This document shows, piece after piece, positions 33,401-48,400 of a stretch of DNA of 64,000 nt (its first letter is position 1; every line of letters begins with the position of its first letter). The stretch is from Notospermus geniculatus. Lineage: Eukaryota > Nemertea > Pilidiophora > Heteronemertea > Lineidae. The position numbers and the translations under genes are program-made. The DNA is taken from the NCBI GenBank assembly GCA_002633025.1, contig NMRB01000310.1, positions 353,373 to 417,372 on the forward strand, written 5' to 3'. Below the pieces are notes generated by a model. The model was not told where the DNA came from. It ran no database searches and was given only the letters and a program-made list of their open reading frames with translations.

Positions 33401-36400
33401 AAATTGTTCTCACGCGACCGTAGCGTGTCGTTAAAGGGAGAGAAAAAAGCAAAGAAGGACACTAAGGAACGACGTAACAGCTACGGAAATATAGAGGGAG
33501 TGGTAGGTGTCCTTCGGGTTATTTAAATCGCGGGTTACATTTCTTTGACGTCTGCATTTTAGTTCACACTTTTTCTTTTGATTTTACAGGTAGTTGCTTT
33601 TATTGAGGTTAGAATGTTTAAATAGGGTGTTGACCAATTGCTTATGCCCATGGGGAGAGCGTTTTGGCATTAGGACAATGGCCTTCGAGGCCACATATTG
33701 CCACTAGGGCCTGGCTTTCCAGTTGGGTGCGTTGAATGCTGTAACTGGTCAAATCACGATTTTAGAGCTTAAAATTCACCCTAAATTCATCCAGTACCGG
33801 AGTTGTATGAAGTGGTTTATGGATACTGTTCGTCAAATGAACGATATTTTTGGAAGTGTAAAGAATGATCTTTCATGTGATTCCCTCAGAATTGTCTACA
33901 TTAACAATGTTCGGTACTGGATGAACTTGCTTTGAACTTATGACTTGCCCAGTCAGGGGTATGGTCAACATTTCGTTGCAAAATTTGTAGCGCTTCGAAG
34001 CTGTTTTATTCCAACATCTTTGGCTGATCCCATTGGTCTGATTTCCTGTTTCATAAAGATTTTGACAAATCATTCAAAAAGCGAATGTTACATGGCTTAA
34101 ATTGCCTTATGTGGAACTTTTTAACCATACTGTCATCATTGATCATTCAATGTCAACTGAGAGCTGTTGTTGTTGTCATAACCCATTCACCATGTTAAGA
34201 TTTTCCCCACTGGGAAAAGAAATCTATCAAACTAATGAATGACGCCCTGTTGATCTGAATAAATTCCCCAGTGTCACTGTGTATAACGAGTTGTACAGTT
34301 GACATATTGCATGGTATCGTCTTAAAAACTCAGATCTTTTTGCAAAAGCATGGTTGGTCAGTTTCTGGGTTGCATGTTTGGTTTTCAATGGCATGATGGT
34401 ATAAGTAAAAGTTGGGTATGGGATTGGTTATATGATTTATGGTCCATGGAAAAGTTGTGATGTTGATATGTCCCCAGATGAACTTGGTTGTAATTTATCA
34501 CTGATCACTGGCGATGAAATGAGGAACAAATAGTGCTATGATGGATGCTCCATGCAATATCCTTGTAATTGACCATATTTGGTTTGTGTGTTTACTAGAC
34601 GGAGAATGTGCCAGATGGTAGCTGTCTACGTGAATGCACCAGTGGCTGCTATGGAAACTAAGAGCTCTGGTGGTGTGATGGAACAATCGGCTGTAAAAAC
34701 TCATCCGGTTGTCCGAGTTGAACTCAATCATGTCTGCACGTAAAGCTGGCCAGCCATGCTAGAATACGACCTGTTTCAGTATTTGTCTTGTCTTATGCAT
34801 GATAAGTTTTGTACACACACAATGTATGGCTGTATGCTCATGTTATTAGTCCACGATCGAGACAAGCTCAAAATACACAGNNNNNNNNNNNNNNNNNNNN
34901 NNNNNNNNNNNNNNNNNNNNNNNNNNNNNNNNNNNNNNNNNNNNNNNNNNNNNNNNNNNNNNNNNNNNNNNNNNNNNNNNNNNNNNNNNNNNNNNNNNNN
35001 NNNNNNNNNNNNNNNNNNNNNNNNNNNNNNNNNNNNNNNNNNNNNNNNNNNNNNNNNGGCTGTCAGAGTGGCGCAATGGAAACATCGGCGCCTGTCACCT
35101 CTGAGGTCGCGGGTTCGATTCCCGGTCGGGTCTGTGTCTCATGTGATAGAGAGGGCGACTCTCTCTGACAGCGCAGGTTTTCTCCGGGCACTCCGGTTTC
35201 CTCCTGCATTACATTAAAATCGCCCAATATTGTCTATAGAACCAATAATGCCGAATTTGGCGCTTGGTTCTCAACTCAATATTTTAAAAAATGGAATAAA
35301 ATTTGAATATTTCTACAGTTTGAAAAACTTTGTGATGTCAATGGTGATTGGTGGAGTATGTTTTGAAATTGCATTGATTGGTCCTAAATGTAGCCCTGGT
35401 GTTTCACTCAGACTAACTCTTGCATGGTTTGCACTCAGTTGACCTTCTGCAAGAAATCCATATCCATGTACATGTAGCATACAATGTTATGTATATCTAT
35501 TAATAATATGATATTGATGTTCACCTGTTGCATAAGGTCTGTTGGGTTCACATCATTATTCAAAGATTACAGAAGCACATTACAAAAACTTCTGCTGTTG
35601 TGTGAAAACAGGAGTATTATAAACACATTTACCATTAGACATTAGCAATGCATCACACCATCATCACTGTGTTGATTGTTATCGTGTATCACAGCCAGTG
35701 TCATCACCTTCACCGATTCGCTGACCAACATGTACGAGTTACTGCAGCTGTTTGACAAAGTACAACTGATTGTATCAGTGTGTTATCACACGATGACCTT
35801 TGATATATCAAAGCGTTGCCCTGTTTGATTTTAATTTCCCACTTTTCTGTTCAGCATGGGTGTGATTGACGTTAAACACCTTTGATTTGCTGCGTTTCAT
35901 CCGCATATCGCTGTTGTAGACGCAATAGTCGGCATGTTTATCAAGTTATTTTATCACCTTCCACTCTTTGTGAGCAGAAGTGCTGAAAAACTAGATACAT
36001 TGGAACCTCCAATTGTGGACACTTCTGCTGGGAGGACATCTCTCCTTTAGGACGTCTCTCCTTTAGGACATAATGTTCAGTCCTTAATGGACAGTTTCCT
36101 ATTTGGTCCAGCCTCTATTCTGTGGCAACCTACGCATTTGGCACTGAGTGATAATGTCTGTAATTGAGGGGTGTCCAGAATATAGAGGTCAGGATGAGTA
36201 GAAATGACCAATTATGGACTGAATTGAGGTGTCCTAACCGAGGCGACTTCCCAGCTTCGGTTTCCACTCTGGGAAGTTCCATTGTAGAGGCATCAAAATG
36301 TATGAGCTGGTCCCTCCACTTATCAAAGAAATTAAACTCGACAAGGCGTGGGATCCGGGTTTCAACCTCTTGTCAATCTTAGTTCCTCCTGATATGCTTA

Positions 36401-39400
36401 AATTTTGCCTTTCGTTCGTTCCCCAGGATTCCAGTCGGTGTAGCGACGATAGCTCAAAGCGTAATGACTCTGACAGTCATCCTGAAAACCTAACCGATCA
36501 CGAACATTCTGATCCGAGCAGTCCGCCAAAAGATGAGAAGCGAGAAGGTGCCAAAACTAAATTGTTCTCACGCGACCGTAGCGTGTCGTTAAAGGGAGAG
36601 AAAAAAGCAAAGAAGGACACTAAGGAACGACGTAACAGCTACGGAAATATAGAGGGAGTGGTAGGTGTCCTTCGGGTTATCTTAAATCGCGGGTTACATT
36701 TCTTTGACGTCTGCATTTTAGTTCACACTTTTTCTTTTGATTTTACAGGTAGTTGCTTTTATTGAGGTTAGAATGTTTAAATTGGGTGTTGACCAATTGC
36801 CTATGCCCATGGGGAGAGTGATTTTGCATTAGGTCAATGGCCTTCAAGGCCACATATTGCAACTAGGGGCTGGCTTTCCAGTTGGGTGTGTTGAATGCTG
36901 TAACTGGTCAAATCACGATTTTAGAGCTTAAATTCACCCTAAATTCATCCAGTACCGGAGTGGTATGAAATTTTTTATGGATACTTTTTGTCAAATGAAC
37001 GATATTTTTGGAAAATGTAAAGAATGATCTTTCATGTGATTCCCTCAGAATTGTCAACATTAACAATGTTCGGTACTGGATGAACTTGCTTTGAACATAT
37101 GACTTGCCCAGTCAGGGTATGGTCAACATTTCGTTGCAAAATTTGTAGCGCTTCGAAGCTGTTTTATTCCAACATCTTTGGCTGATCCCATTGGTCTGAT
37201 TTCCTGTTTCATAAAGATTTTGACAAATCATTCAAAAAGCGAATGTTACATGGCTTAAATTGCCTCATGTGGAACTTTTTAACCATACTGTCATCATTGA
37301 TCCTTCAATGTCAACTGAGAGCTGTTGTTGTTGTCATAACCCATTCACCATGTTAAGATTTCCCCACTGGGAAAAGAAATCTATCAAACTAATGAACGAC
37401 GCCCTGTTGATCTGAATAAATTTCCCACTGTCACTGTGTATAACGAGTTGTACAGTTGACATATTGCATGGTATCGTCTTAAAAACTCAGATCTTTTTGC
37501 AATAGCATGGTTGGTCAGTTTCTGGGTTGCATGTTTGGTTTTCAATGGCATGATGGTATAAGTAAAAGTTGGGTATGGGATTGGTTATATGATTTATGAT
37601 CCTTGGAAAAGTTGTGATGTTGATATGGCCCCAGATGAACTTGGTTGTAATTTATCACTGATCACTGGCGATGAAATGAGGAACAAATAGTGCTATGATG
37701 GATGCTCCATGCAATATCCTTGTAATTGACCATATTTGGTTTGTGTGTTTACTAGACGGAGAATGTGCCAGATGGTAGCTGTCTACGTGAATGCACCAGT
37801 GGCTGCTATGGAAACTAAGAGCTCTGGTGGTGTGATGGAACAATCGGCTGTAAAAACTCATCCAGTTGTCCGAGTTGAACTCAATCATGTCTGCACGTAA
37901 AGCTGGCCAGCCATGCTAGAATACGACCTGTTTCAGTATTTGTCTTGTCTTATGCATGATAAGTTTTGTACACACACAATGTATGGCTGTATGCTCATGT
38001 TATTAGTCCACGATCGAGACAAGCTCAAAATACACAGAAAATGGTTAGAAATTGATCAAATATTACAATTGTACATCAATTTTTTCTGAACAAATGATAG
38101 TACCTCAGTACCTTTTATTGAAGCAACAAGTATTGCAGCCCTCTTGAGATACTGAAGTGTATGTGTTCTGTTTGAAATTTCTGTGCCAGATTCTCAAAGC
38201 CAACTTTTTTCCTCCTGTTTATCTACCGCATATTTTCATCATATTCCTAAAAGTTCAACAGCTCATGACTTTTTCTCCATCTCTCCTCAAAGCTTGTCAA
38301 CTTGATTGTAAGTGTTCTAAACATTGATGCACTAGATAGTGAACCAGTTTTGCACCTCCACACAAAACTCAATGAAAATTTCCTCCCTTGAAGATAATCC
38401 TGATACTGGGTCGGGTTGGGTTTGGCATTCCCTCCAGCACCTGCCATTGTGAAGAATTGTGTGTGTTACAGTCTTCCTTGTCCAGTCCTTGTGCCAGTCA
38501 GCTGTATGCTGTAGATAGAGCCTTTGTGGTGTTTTTGTGCAGGGAATACCTTTTTCTGTATCAGTGTATTCATCTACTGCAAAAAAGTGATTTAATAAAC
38601 ATTCATTTTGTCTGACCGTTTCTTGCTCTGTGAGCATGAACTTGCTGTCTTGCCATTATAACTTTGAAGAGAGATGTTTCATGAACACTCTCAGAGTTGC
38701 ATCCCAAAATCAGTTCTGAAGTTTGTCTTTGGGTAAGTTGTGAAGTCCGATCCAATTGTAAAATTCTTCTGGACATGAAAAGAAAGTTCCAAATAATACA
38801 GTGGAATCTCTGTTGTGGACACCTCTAGGGCTTAGAGATGCTCTCCTTAGTTGAGAGTGTCCTGATTACGGAGGTCAAAATGAATGGGAGTGACCAATAG
38901 GCCTATACCATACGGGACTGAGCCTTTGTTGTCCTCAGCAGAGAGGTGTCCTCCTGGCTGAGGTGTCCACTGTGGGAGGTTCCACTGTATTGCATTGATC
39001 CTATCTCCCAATACCATCTTTTCGCTGTCTCCAATGAGCAATTACAGCCATATGTTGTTCACTATACAAAAGCCCTTTGAATCTGTATCGGACTATATTC
39101 CTTCGTGTTATCTGTCCTGTCCAAAGATTTATGGAGCAGAACTTCGCTCGCTGTCAACTCACCCGAGGTATCCGCTTCTTCCAAACTCCATCTTGAAGAG
39201 TTGAAATTAAAAGCTCTCCTATGAAATGAAATGTGGCTGGTATAATATGATTGGGCCCTAAATGTGACAGGCACCAAATAATGTATTAGCCACATTGTGA
39301 AGATGTCTTCTCAACTTTGATACCAAAAACTACTTTTACAACAGTACATGTATGTTTTGCAATCTACAATACATCTACATGACATTTCGTGGCTAATCCA

Positions 39401-42400
39401 TTCCAATCCCTACCTCTGTTTGGAAGAAAGCGATGATACCAGCTGAATAAAAAAGTGTCAACATTTTCACCTTTTGAACCATTTTGGCTTATTCATCGGA
39501 TTAGAGCACTGAAAAGAATCAGCATTGGCACCAACTTGCTGCATTCTCCCGTTACGGGTGTCATACAGTCTTACTGAGAGAGGCAAGGGGGTGGTTTTAA
39601 TATGCTGTTTGGAGCTTTTTGGTAAAAGGTATCACACTGACTGACCTATGGATTAAATGGAAAACGATACAAGATAATCGAGCAAACTCTGGGATTACGT
39701 AAATAGCGTTTTAACATTTTGAGAAAATGCCATGACAACTGAGCTGAAAGTTAACAGTACAGGATGTTAGTTGATCCTTATCCCTCAATCTCCACCAAAA
39801 CCATAGAATTTGGAAATGACCTTTCTGTGATCTGTACACCCTGTAGTAAGCCTAATCTCTTGCATAACGTTATTTGATGGATCTTTTTTTGTGAAAATGT
39901 TGACATTTTTATCAGCGGTCGGTCGTGAGTGTCGGACACACTTATCTCACGTGTATGTATATGTTGTGTTATCAGAAACCCTACAGCCCAGTACACCAAG
40001 TACGCAAACTAAGTTATTGCCTGGTCCTGCATGAAATCAGCCCAAAATTGGAGGTAATATTGGAAAGCCTTCTCATTTTATATATTCATGCTTGGATGCG
40101 GATTTCTCCTTACTTTGCTGTGATTTATTCGCCTGGTTCCCATGGTTACTTCTTCTAAAAACTGCCTTTCCTTGGAAAATACCAACATTGAGGTGGAATG
40201 CTCCATGGTTTACACATTTGACCTACAATCCTCAGTTTCATTCCTGGTCTATTCCTCGACTGCACACTTTGCTCTCTCCGACTAAGAACTTGACCACAAA
40301 GAACATGGGGACCAGGCTGGTACTTACTGACTTATGCATATTCATATTAATTTAATTTCATCCGATCTGCTGAATGTTCTGTTGCTTCTCCCGTCTGGTT
40401 TTAAACAACGCAAATATTTTGTCCTCCACAAACCATTCATGAATATGCCTTAGTTGTCGTAGGCCTGGAGCCACAGGAAAACCACTCCAGTGGTTACCCT
40501 GTGAGCTTAGAATTTCCACCTGCATTATAAAAAAACACATTTCACATTGCCCATTATTGTCTACACAGCATCATATTTGATGTTCAAATCTTTGGTTTTA
40601 ATATCCTAAAAAAACATAAGCTGTCAATAAAGAAGTTGAAAAAACATTTGAAAAGTCATGAAAGGTTTGTGTTCGCATTTTCAATTCACCTGCATGTGAT
40701 ATTTTAGTCCCATTTGTTGATTTCAAGAAGGGATCGTGTTATCCCTTCGGAGAAAAAGGTTAACTCGTGTTGCAAATGATCTATTTCATGGAATGCATGC
40801 CAAACTCTACCATTGGGTAATGAGTTCACTAATGCTTCTAGTTGTTTTGGCAATGGTACATAATGTGAATTTGAAATTCCTTTCGATTCCTTGTGTCCTG
40901 TGTGTATCTCTTCTGCATACCTGGGGATTTTGGTTCCGGAAGAGGTTCGATTTTGTTTGAGGGGACACGTTTTTGAAACTGCCTGTAGACGTTGTTGGAT
41001 GTTGGACATTTCCATAAGATTTAGGAGCATTTTTATGTTGAAGAAGATGAAACTGACCCACACTACTATATAATTTGTTGCTTACACAGATCAGAGACTC
41101 AGAGTTAGGAAAGAATCCTGTTTGGCCTGTCATCTCTATTTTCAACGAGGTATTTATTTTGTCTGGCCTAAGAATGGTTCATGATGTAAAAGTAGAATTT
41201 TGGACACGAGTTGTGGAAATTGGAACCTGTCTCGGCAACTGTGGACTCCTCTGAACACTACCAACATCTTTGGGAAAATTGAGTTTTTCTTGACATTTTG
41301 CATCATGTTCCATTCTGGTAGCCATAAAGACACAACCAGATCAGTAGACCATAAGTCTTCTCTGCTGACAATAAGCTTCTAACTTCTAATGACATTTTAA
41401 CCAATTCACCAATGACAATTGTACAAATCAAATCACCACGTAATGTTAACTGCTAATATGTAAAGAATCTAGTCTAACCCTATTAACATCACATTTCTTT
41501 GAATTGTTTAGGGGCCTTCCCAGGAATGGATATGTGCAGCTTCACTGTGGAGAGACAAAATCTTCACATTTACAATTTTGTCTTGAATTTGGCACAACTC
41601 CAATCACCCTGTGTCTTCACCTCTGAAACCACTTCCAACATGGTAGAGTACTTTACAAAAGTGCTCATCCAATTTTCCTACAGACATTAAGAATTTTCTT
41701 AAGAGTTCAAATAGCGGATTAATTGTCTGACACACTTGAAATCCTATCAGTTGTGATAACTGCCGCAGGCATATTCATAAGTTCATGTTTCGGTACCTAG
41801 ATTCAAGTCTATTTGAGATCTATAATGCTGTATAAAAAGCTATCAGAAGCTCTCCAACACTAACCAAGTGCACAAACATATATGGGGGAATGAAGACTTG
41901 GGAAGTTATGCCTCATGAGGGACTCATCCTGACTGACGTTATCAATGGTCCTTAATGTTCGCTCCCTCATTCACAGCATAAAAACAGTCTTGTGCAGTGA
42001 AAAAGGGAGCGAGTGCTGAGAACCTCTGATATTCTCAGGATTCAGGTTAAATGTTGGCAAGGACGAGTCTGTTGTGGCCTTCAACAGTGAAATTTCTACA
42101 AGTCATCAGTGGGAACATCGTTGTTTGAAGTAATGTTAATTGTGTGGTTCTCAGTGTACAGCAATGAGGCTGTTACTGTACTTGACCCCCTGATCTTGAG
42201 TGGAGGCCTCGCGGCCTTCGTCCTGTGGAGACTCTGTCAATAGGATCTTGGTTACCGGGCAATGAATGTGACATGTAGATAGAGCACGAAGGCCATGGTC
42301 GACAGTAGTCATAGATATGGTGGATGGTGTACCTAACTCTAAAGTAACAATCACTGTTTTTCTTAGGCTTATCAGAACCTGCTTCTGAACGTCTTCCAAT

Positions 42401-45400
42401 TCACCAATAATATGCACCTGTCCTGTACATACTGACCAAAAAATCAACTAAACCACTTGTAAAAAAGCCTGCTTTCAAGTAAATTTACAAAATTTCATGA
42501 TTCTACAGATGAGAAATTCATCAGCAGTGTATTTCTTTCTGCTTATTTTGTGAGAATGTCAGTAAATATTTACATTAGGTGTTTATCTGCACTCTCTGAA
42601 AAAGAAATTCACATGAATCTGTTTTCAGTTTTTCACTACCGTACATGTCTTCTAACATTTCACAATTCCGCACCATTATGAGCTGTATTTATTATCGGGT
42701 ATTATTCCCTTGTAGATATTTACCGCTGATAATTACTTTAGTTTCTAGTTTCTTTTATCATGTTTATCAGTCTCTATGAAGTCTTGATGTGACATTATTT
42801 GAACTGACACCATGGCATCGTGATGTGACATGGCTTGACACTATGGCATCTTGCTGTGATATGGCCTGACACCATGATATCTAGGTGTGACATGGCCTGA
42901 CACCATGGCATCTTGCTGTGACATCATCTTCGATAATCGAAGGCCGATCTGCTCTCCACTGCGTTGCATCGCACATCACCCTTCGAGAAAGTGACCGGTC
43001 CACGGCGTATCTGCCGCCTCGAGAAGAAGAGGCCAATCAGAATCGGTGTTGTAAAATTTGAATCGTGGTACAAAGAGTGGCAGCCGAAGACCCGATATAA
43101 AGTGCAATATGATTGGTCGCCCAGTAAAGTTGGCATCGTGCCAAGATATGCCGCTGACTGGTCTATTTCTCGAAGGGTGATGTGCGATGTAACGCAGTGG
43201 AGAGCAGATCAGCCTTCGATTATCGAAGATGTGTGACATGGGTTTAGAATGCCTTGACACCAATTTCGTGTAAGTTTATTTAAGACAGCAACATTAGGCA
43301 TGTTTTGACACTGTGTTCTAGTGTGATCGGCATGTCAGGATCATTGCTGCTCTCAGACTGGGCAGCAATGCTTTCTCAGTTATGGTGAAGCCTACTGATT
43401 GTGAGTATTATGACAAAGACTCCTGAAAGTCTAAACAGAATGCCACCAAACATATACTTTCATTAAGACATAAAGTCAACAGATATCTCTCCTCATAAAA
43501 TAGCCAGGTTTCCATGATTCCTTCATTGTATCCATGTTGTAAAAAGTGTCGTAAATGATGTGTTGATTTCCTCTCATCCTGTGGTACCACTCACTCTGTG
43601 TCAGATTATTTTCTCCTTCGTGACTTCACTGTTCTCCAATCATGAATCAAATCATTCAGTGCATGCAAAACTGAATATCCGTGTGAAAATTTCCCAACCT
43701 GATTTCAAATCTGGGCATTTCCGAAATACTCCCCTGACCATTACCTCTTTACCCAGGATAGATATTTCCAAAGTTTGTGTCTTTCTTCATTGATTTATCT
43801 TCTTCTACAGCCTCGCAAAGCCCTGCTGGAACAGTTGGCTACAGTATTAGGCAATGATGAATATCTCCCTGAGTGCTTTGTTCTAGTCAACACATCTGAT
43901 GGACCAGGCCAGGTAGGTTGGGAGGATGGTCAAGTTTGGTTCACTTAGAACACTTTAACAGCTCTGGAAGGGCAAAGTTGCTGTTAGGAGAAAGTATCCT
44001 TCAAAATCATAGCAGCTTCAACTCCAAACAAGCTCTGTTTGATTGACTTTCCTCAGTCTCATCCCCTCTCCGTGATGGTGATGGGGTGACCTTCTTGACT
44101 GTAACTGAAGGGGCATGTTTCATCTTTCCAGGCTCTTGCCCACAAACTACAAGAAGCTCACTACAAAGTCATCTGCACATGCTCAAAGGCTGATGTTAAG
44201 GCCACCATTTCTCACTTTGTCTCAAAACTACAAAAATAGTAAGTATTTCCTTGTTTTTACGGTTGTCTGCAGAATGGGCCAATAAGAAGACTTGAAAATC
44301 TTTGATTGATTCTGTCTGTTGGGTTGATGTGTGGGATATTCTTTCCTAAACAACATCCTACATAATAATCTGTTTAAAACTGTACGGGTACTTTCTCTCA
44401 TTACAGTTGCAATAGCAATAACAGAGCACCGAATCCAGTGAAGATTGGCATAGCTGGGGGTGATGGTTACATCAACTCAGTATTACGACCGTACGTGGAA
44501 CAGTTCTCAGCCAAGTCTCCCGACTGGCAGTGTTACATCAAGTTTTATTTAATACCAATTGGTAAGTCAACACTGAATAAATGGAATCTTCCTGTAGAGT
44601 TCTTGGCCAGATCTTGCTGGCTGAGTTGCAGGAAGTTCCAAGTGTACCCATTAGTCATCTTGGCATATTGAGGCCTATGGTCACTTCCCCTTTGGACTAC
44701 GCTCCACTCACAGCACAGCGTAGTCCGAATGATCTTTGTTGAATGACGTTAGAAGCTGCCAAGTTCTGTGTTGAATCTTTGGTATTCAAACTCTCTTAAA
44801 CAGAAGTTGAAGTGGTCTTACGTTGACCTGACCTCAATATCATACCCTTACGTCTGTAATCAGTCTGCTCTTACAACAGGTTCAACTTCGATACTGACAG
44901 TTTGTCGTGTGGTAACATGACGTGACGAACATTAATTGGGTCAATATTTGACCAGTCAGTTGAGATTCTAAGTGGCTTTTCCTTGGCTGAAGTACGTTGT
45001 TTGTCTATCACAATATCAGAATATTTTCAAATCAAGTGGTGTTTGTGGTGAATTTGTTTGCATCAGTTAACAACTTACCTTTTTTTGACCAGCTGAGTAA
45101 TCTGAAGACTTGAAAATCATGATAATCTCACCAAACTCGTTTTGGCATGTGCACCTAAACAGCCCACTTGTCTGTAAACCATGTACTTTCTACTTCAAAA
45201 TGTCTAGAAGGGGAAATATGATCCATGAAAACTGTTGATGAAGTAAGCAAGTTCTGAGGAGTACTCCATGGAAAAATGTAGAGTTTCTTGAGAACGAGGT
45301 TGGAGTGGTCTTGGTTTGTGAAAAATGAAATCGGGTAACCGAATCTGCCACCTCAGCGACATTTGATACATGAATTACATGATGGTAAAAAATGCATCTT

Positions 45401-48400
45401 CATGTTGTGCTTAAACAGATTCTGACTGTCGATCACATGGGCTGAACCACAATCGGGACTCAGGCATACCCCTTCCTTTTAACACAGTATTGGCTTGTAG
45501 AGCCCGTTCCTGAAGTGATTTCTTGTTTCTTTGCAGGTGCTAGTTTAATTGGTAAATACATTGCCAGCATAGATGTATCATATTGCTCTTTATTTGGAGA
45601 CAGTTGGTGGAGGGACACGTTTGACAAGATGGACAATCAGAAATCAGGTTGGTTGAGGGACCATCTCCAGAATAGCACTTCGTGATTAACAGTGCTCCTC
45701 CATGAGGGTTTTCTCATGCAAGTGGGATCATAATGGGCAATTTACCATTGTTGTTTTCCTAAGGCTTCCTGTACATAGAAGTATACGGTATACGAAACAG
45801 CCGGTAAACAATGGCTTCACGGCCGTGAATCCTCAGGAAGCCTTTGTTAATCGGTGTTTTCCTATACCGTATACTTCAATGTAAGGGAAGCCTTACGGCT
45901 TACTCTGAGACCAATGACACAAATGACTTCCCATAATTTTCTATGGTTGAGTTGCCCGTTGAGAGCCAACTTACACCACAAGACTCTCGCCTGGAGGAGC
46001 ACATTCATTGGCCAGTTTCATGACAACATGGGAGGTGGCAGCACCATATTGAGTGTTCCTGGCACAGGGAGAGAGAGCTTCTCTGAACCTTACCCCTGTA
46101 ATAATTGAAAAAATACAAACTAGAACACGAAGTGCCTTTCTCCGGACGAAGACATGACCTCAGAATCACAACTTACCCTCATGTATGCCTTAGTTTTACC
46201 TTGAGTTGTTACTATTTTCAGATATGTTTGAAGTCGTCAATAGAATCAAAAGATATCTTTCAAGTGCAAGTAATGTACTACAACTGCCAATAGCAGAGGC
46301 CATGGTCACTTACAAGGAAAAAAGGTGCTTCTTAATTTGATCTCACTTGACACATATCCATGAAAAGATTGTTATAAGGGCTTCAAATCCTGTGCTAAAT
46401 CTTGATTACTTCCTTGAAAACACAAGTAGTTTGAGGACGCTGTTGTAATCACTTGTTCGCAGCTCAAGGTCATATGATACTCGTCTTTGACAAGTTGTCA
46501 AAAGGGGTAGGATGGGAACTTTTCCAAGGTCTCAATATTTTGTCACCTCTCTTCATGCTCCCATTCCCAAGAGAAGTTGTTGGATATGAAATGGACTTAT
46601 TCAACATGATACTGTGGAACCTCCATATTAAGTGCTCCTTCAGGGCAGAGAAGATGGTCCTTCTCCCGATATTCAAAGGTCAAAATGAATAAAAATTTGC
46701 AGTGTGGGACTCAACCTCGGCATTCTTAATCGATGTGTCCTGTTGGCAGTAGTGTCCACAAAAGGGAGGTTCCACTGTTCTACAGCTCGACAAGCCACCT
46801 GTTTCAGCTGCTGACCCCATATTTCTTGTTTTTATTACAGTACGGATGAGGAGTCTTCCCAGATTTTCATACCATTCTTAAACGTAAGTATATATCTTTT
46901 AGGAAGTCAGCATATTCCAATGTCTATACAGCAGGATGTCCAGATGTCAAGCATTACTTGACCTGATAAGTCCTTGAGTGAAATAATCAAGGTATTTATA
47001 GCTTACGGCTGGTTAGGTCCATGATGTCATTCTCTATTGAATATTACTCATCACTATTGACCTTTGATGTCAGTCAAGTACCTGTGTCCGTCCCGTGGAT
47101 GAATTCATGGTTGATATTTAGACCAGTGGTGCCCTCAAGTGGAGCAATACATTGTACTGACTGAACGGTTGAGCACGTATTGCACAAAACAAGGAACCCA
47201 GTGCATGGGAAACTACTGCTGTTGAAACAGGTGTTAAGGCTTGCGTGCTGTCAGTTGAAACAGGTTCTCCCATCATGAACCATTTGACCAATCCTGCCAT
47301 TCTGTTCATGTTTATTTGTATTTCCTCTTACAGGAAGTCAGAATAGGCCCTGCTGATCTCAATCAATCCATGTCAGGTGTGTATACAATGTACCAAATTA
47401 GAGTATGAAAATTTCTTGGGATTTTTTTTCTGTGACTTCGGTACTTTGGTCATGTCACTTTCCATTCACCCTGATGAACACCACGCATTTGATACCAAAT
47501 TGGTATTTTCTCTAATAGTGAATATGATTTGCCCTATGACCAGATATTTGCTCTCGTTGGTCCAAAATTTTGTCAATCCCATGATTTGATGCAAATTGAA
47601 ATGAAAAATCGAGGCCTAGCCAGCAAAATGAGACCGTAATGGTGGACTCTTGACTACTGTTGATTTTACAGGACTTCAAAGGGTCACCAGTATTAAGGGT
47701 CTTGTCCGTCAAAAAGGGGTTAGCGTAATCTGTGGTTAGTAAACACCCCTTGACAAAATTCTGTGCAAATTTCATTTGGTGCCCTTTTATTGATCAATCA
47801 CTTTGAGTTTGATAACCGGTGCCAGTTTGATACTTTTCATATCTTCGTCCTTTACATTACTCAAGATAAACTTCATCTTTTTACCACTTTTATCTACTCA
47901 CGCATCTTATTCAGTCTTGCTTAAGTCCCGTTTAAACCCCCTCAGGGGGAAGGAGTCCTGGGGCAGTTTTCCAATTCAGATTGTTGTAAGACAGAGATTC
48001 GTCATAGAGGAGTGTGTGGTGACTCCTTCCCCTATACCCTGCGATCCACACCCTGCTTGCTCAAAATGACTTCAACATTCTGAACTTAACAACTGAACAT
48101 GTTACAGGAACTTGAATTTACTGACAAGCTCAAGTTTGTTCCCTTCTCGTAGTTGTCGTGCTTTGATTTGAGGACAAGTAGATCATAAATCATACCATGA
48201 AGAACTGTTTGAAGACCTACACTGCAATCTCTCTGCAGTAGAAGCCTCCAATCAGCGCTTGCTTTGATGAATTGCCGGTATGTTTTGGGCTTTCGCACAG
48301 CTGTGTTGAGTTGTTCACAAATGGACCCCAGAATTTTCACTTCATACCTCGATTTTGCAGTTGACCTCGATGAAAATGTGCCCTCAACAACCGCATCAGG

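Larger units (their letters stand above)
38038..43810. other. long PACS intron, no gene inside
   Basis: No exon or RNA gene is supported. The intron holds a TA-flanked MITE at 38,797-38,990, a 30-35 bp tandem repeat at 42,785-42,922 and an inverted-repeat element at 42,925-43,231. Reading frames on both strands are short and without family motifs. Confidence 0.6.

Noticed and set aside
34756-35217. Frames crossing the N gap
   Set aside because: They are made of unknown bases, and the part after the gap is a SINE.
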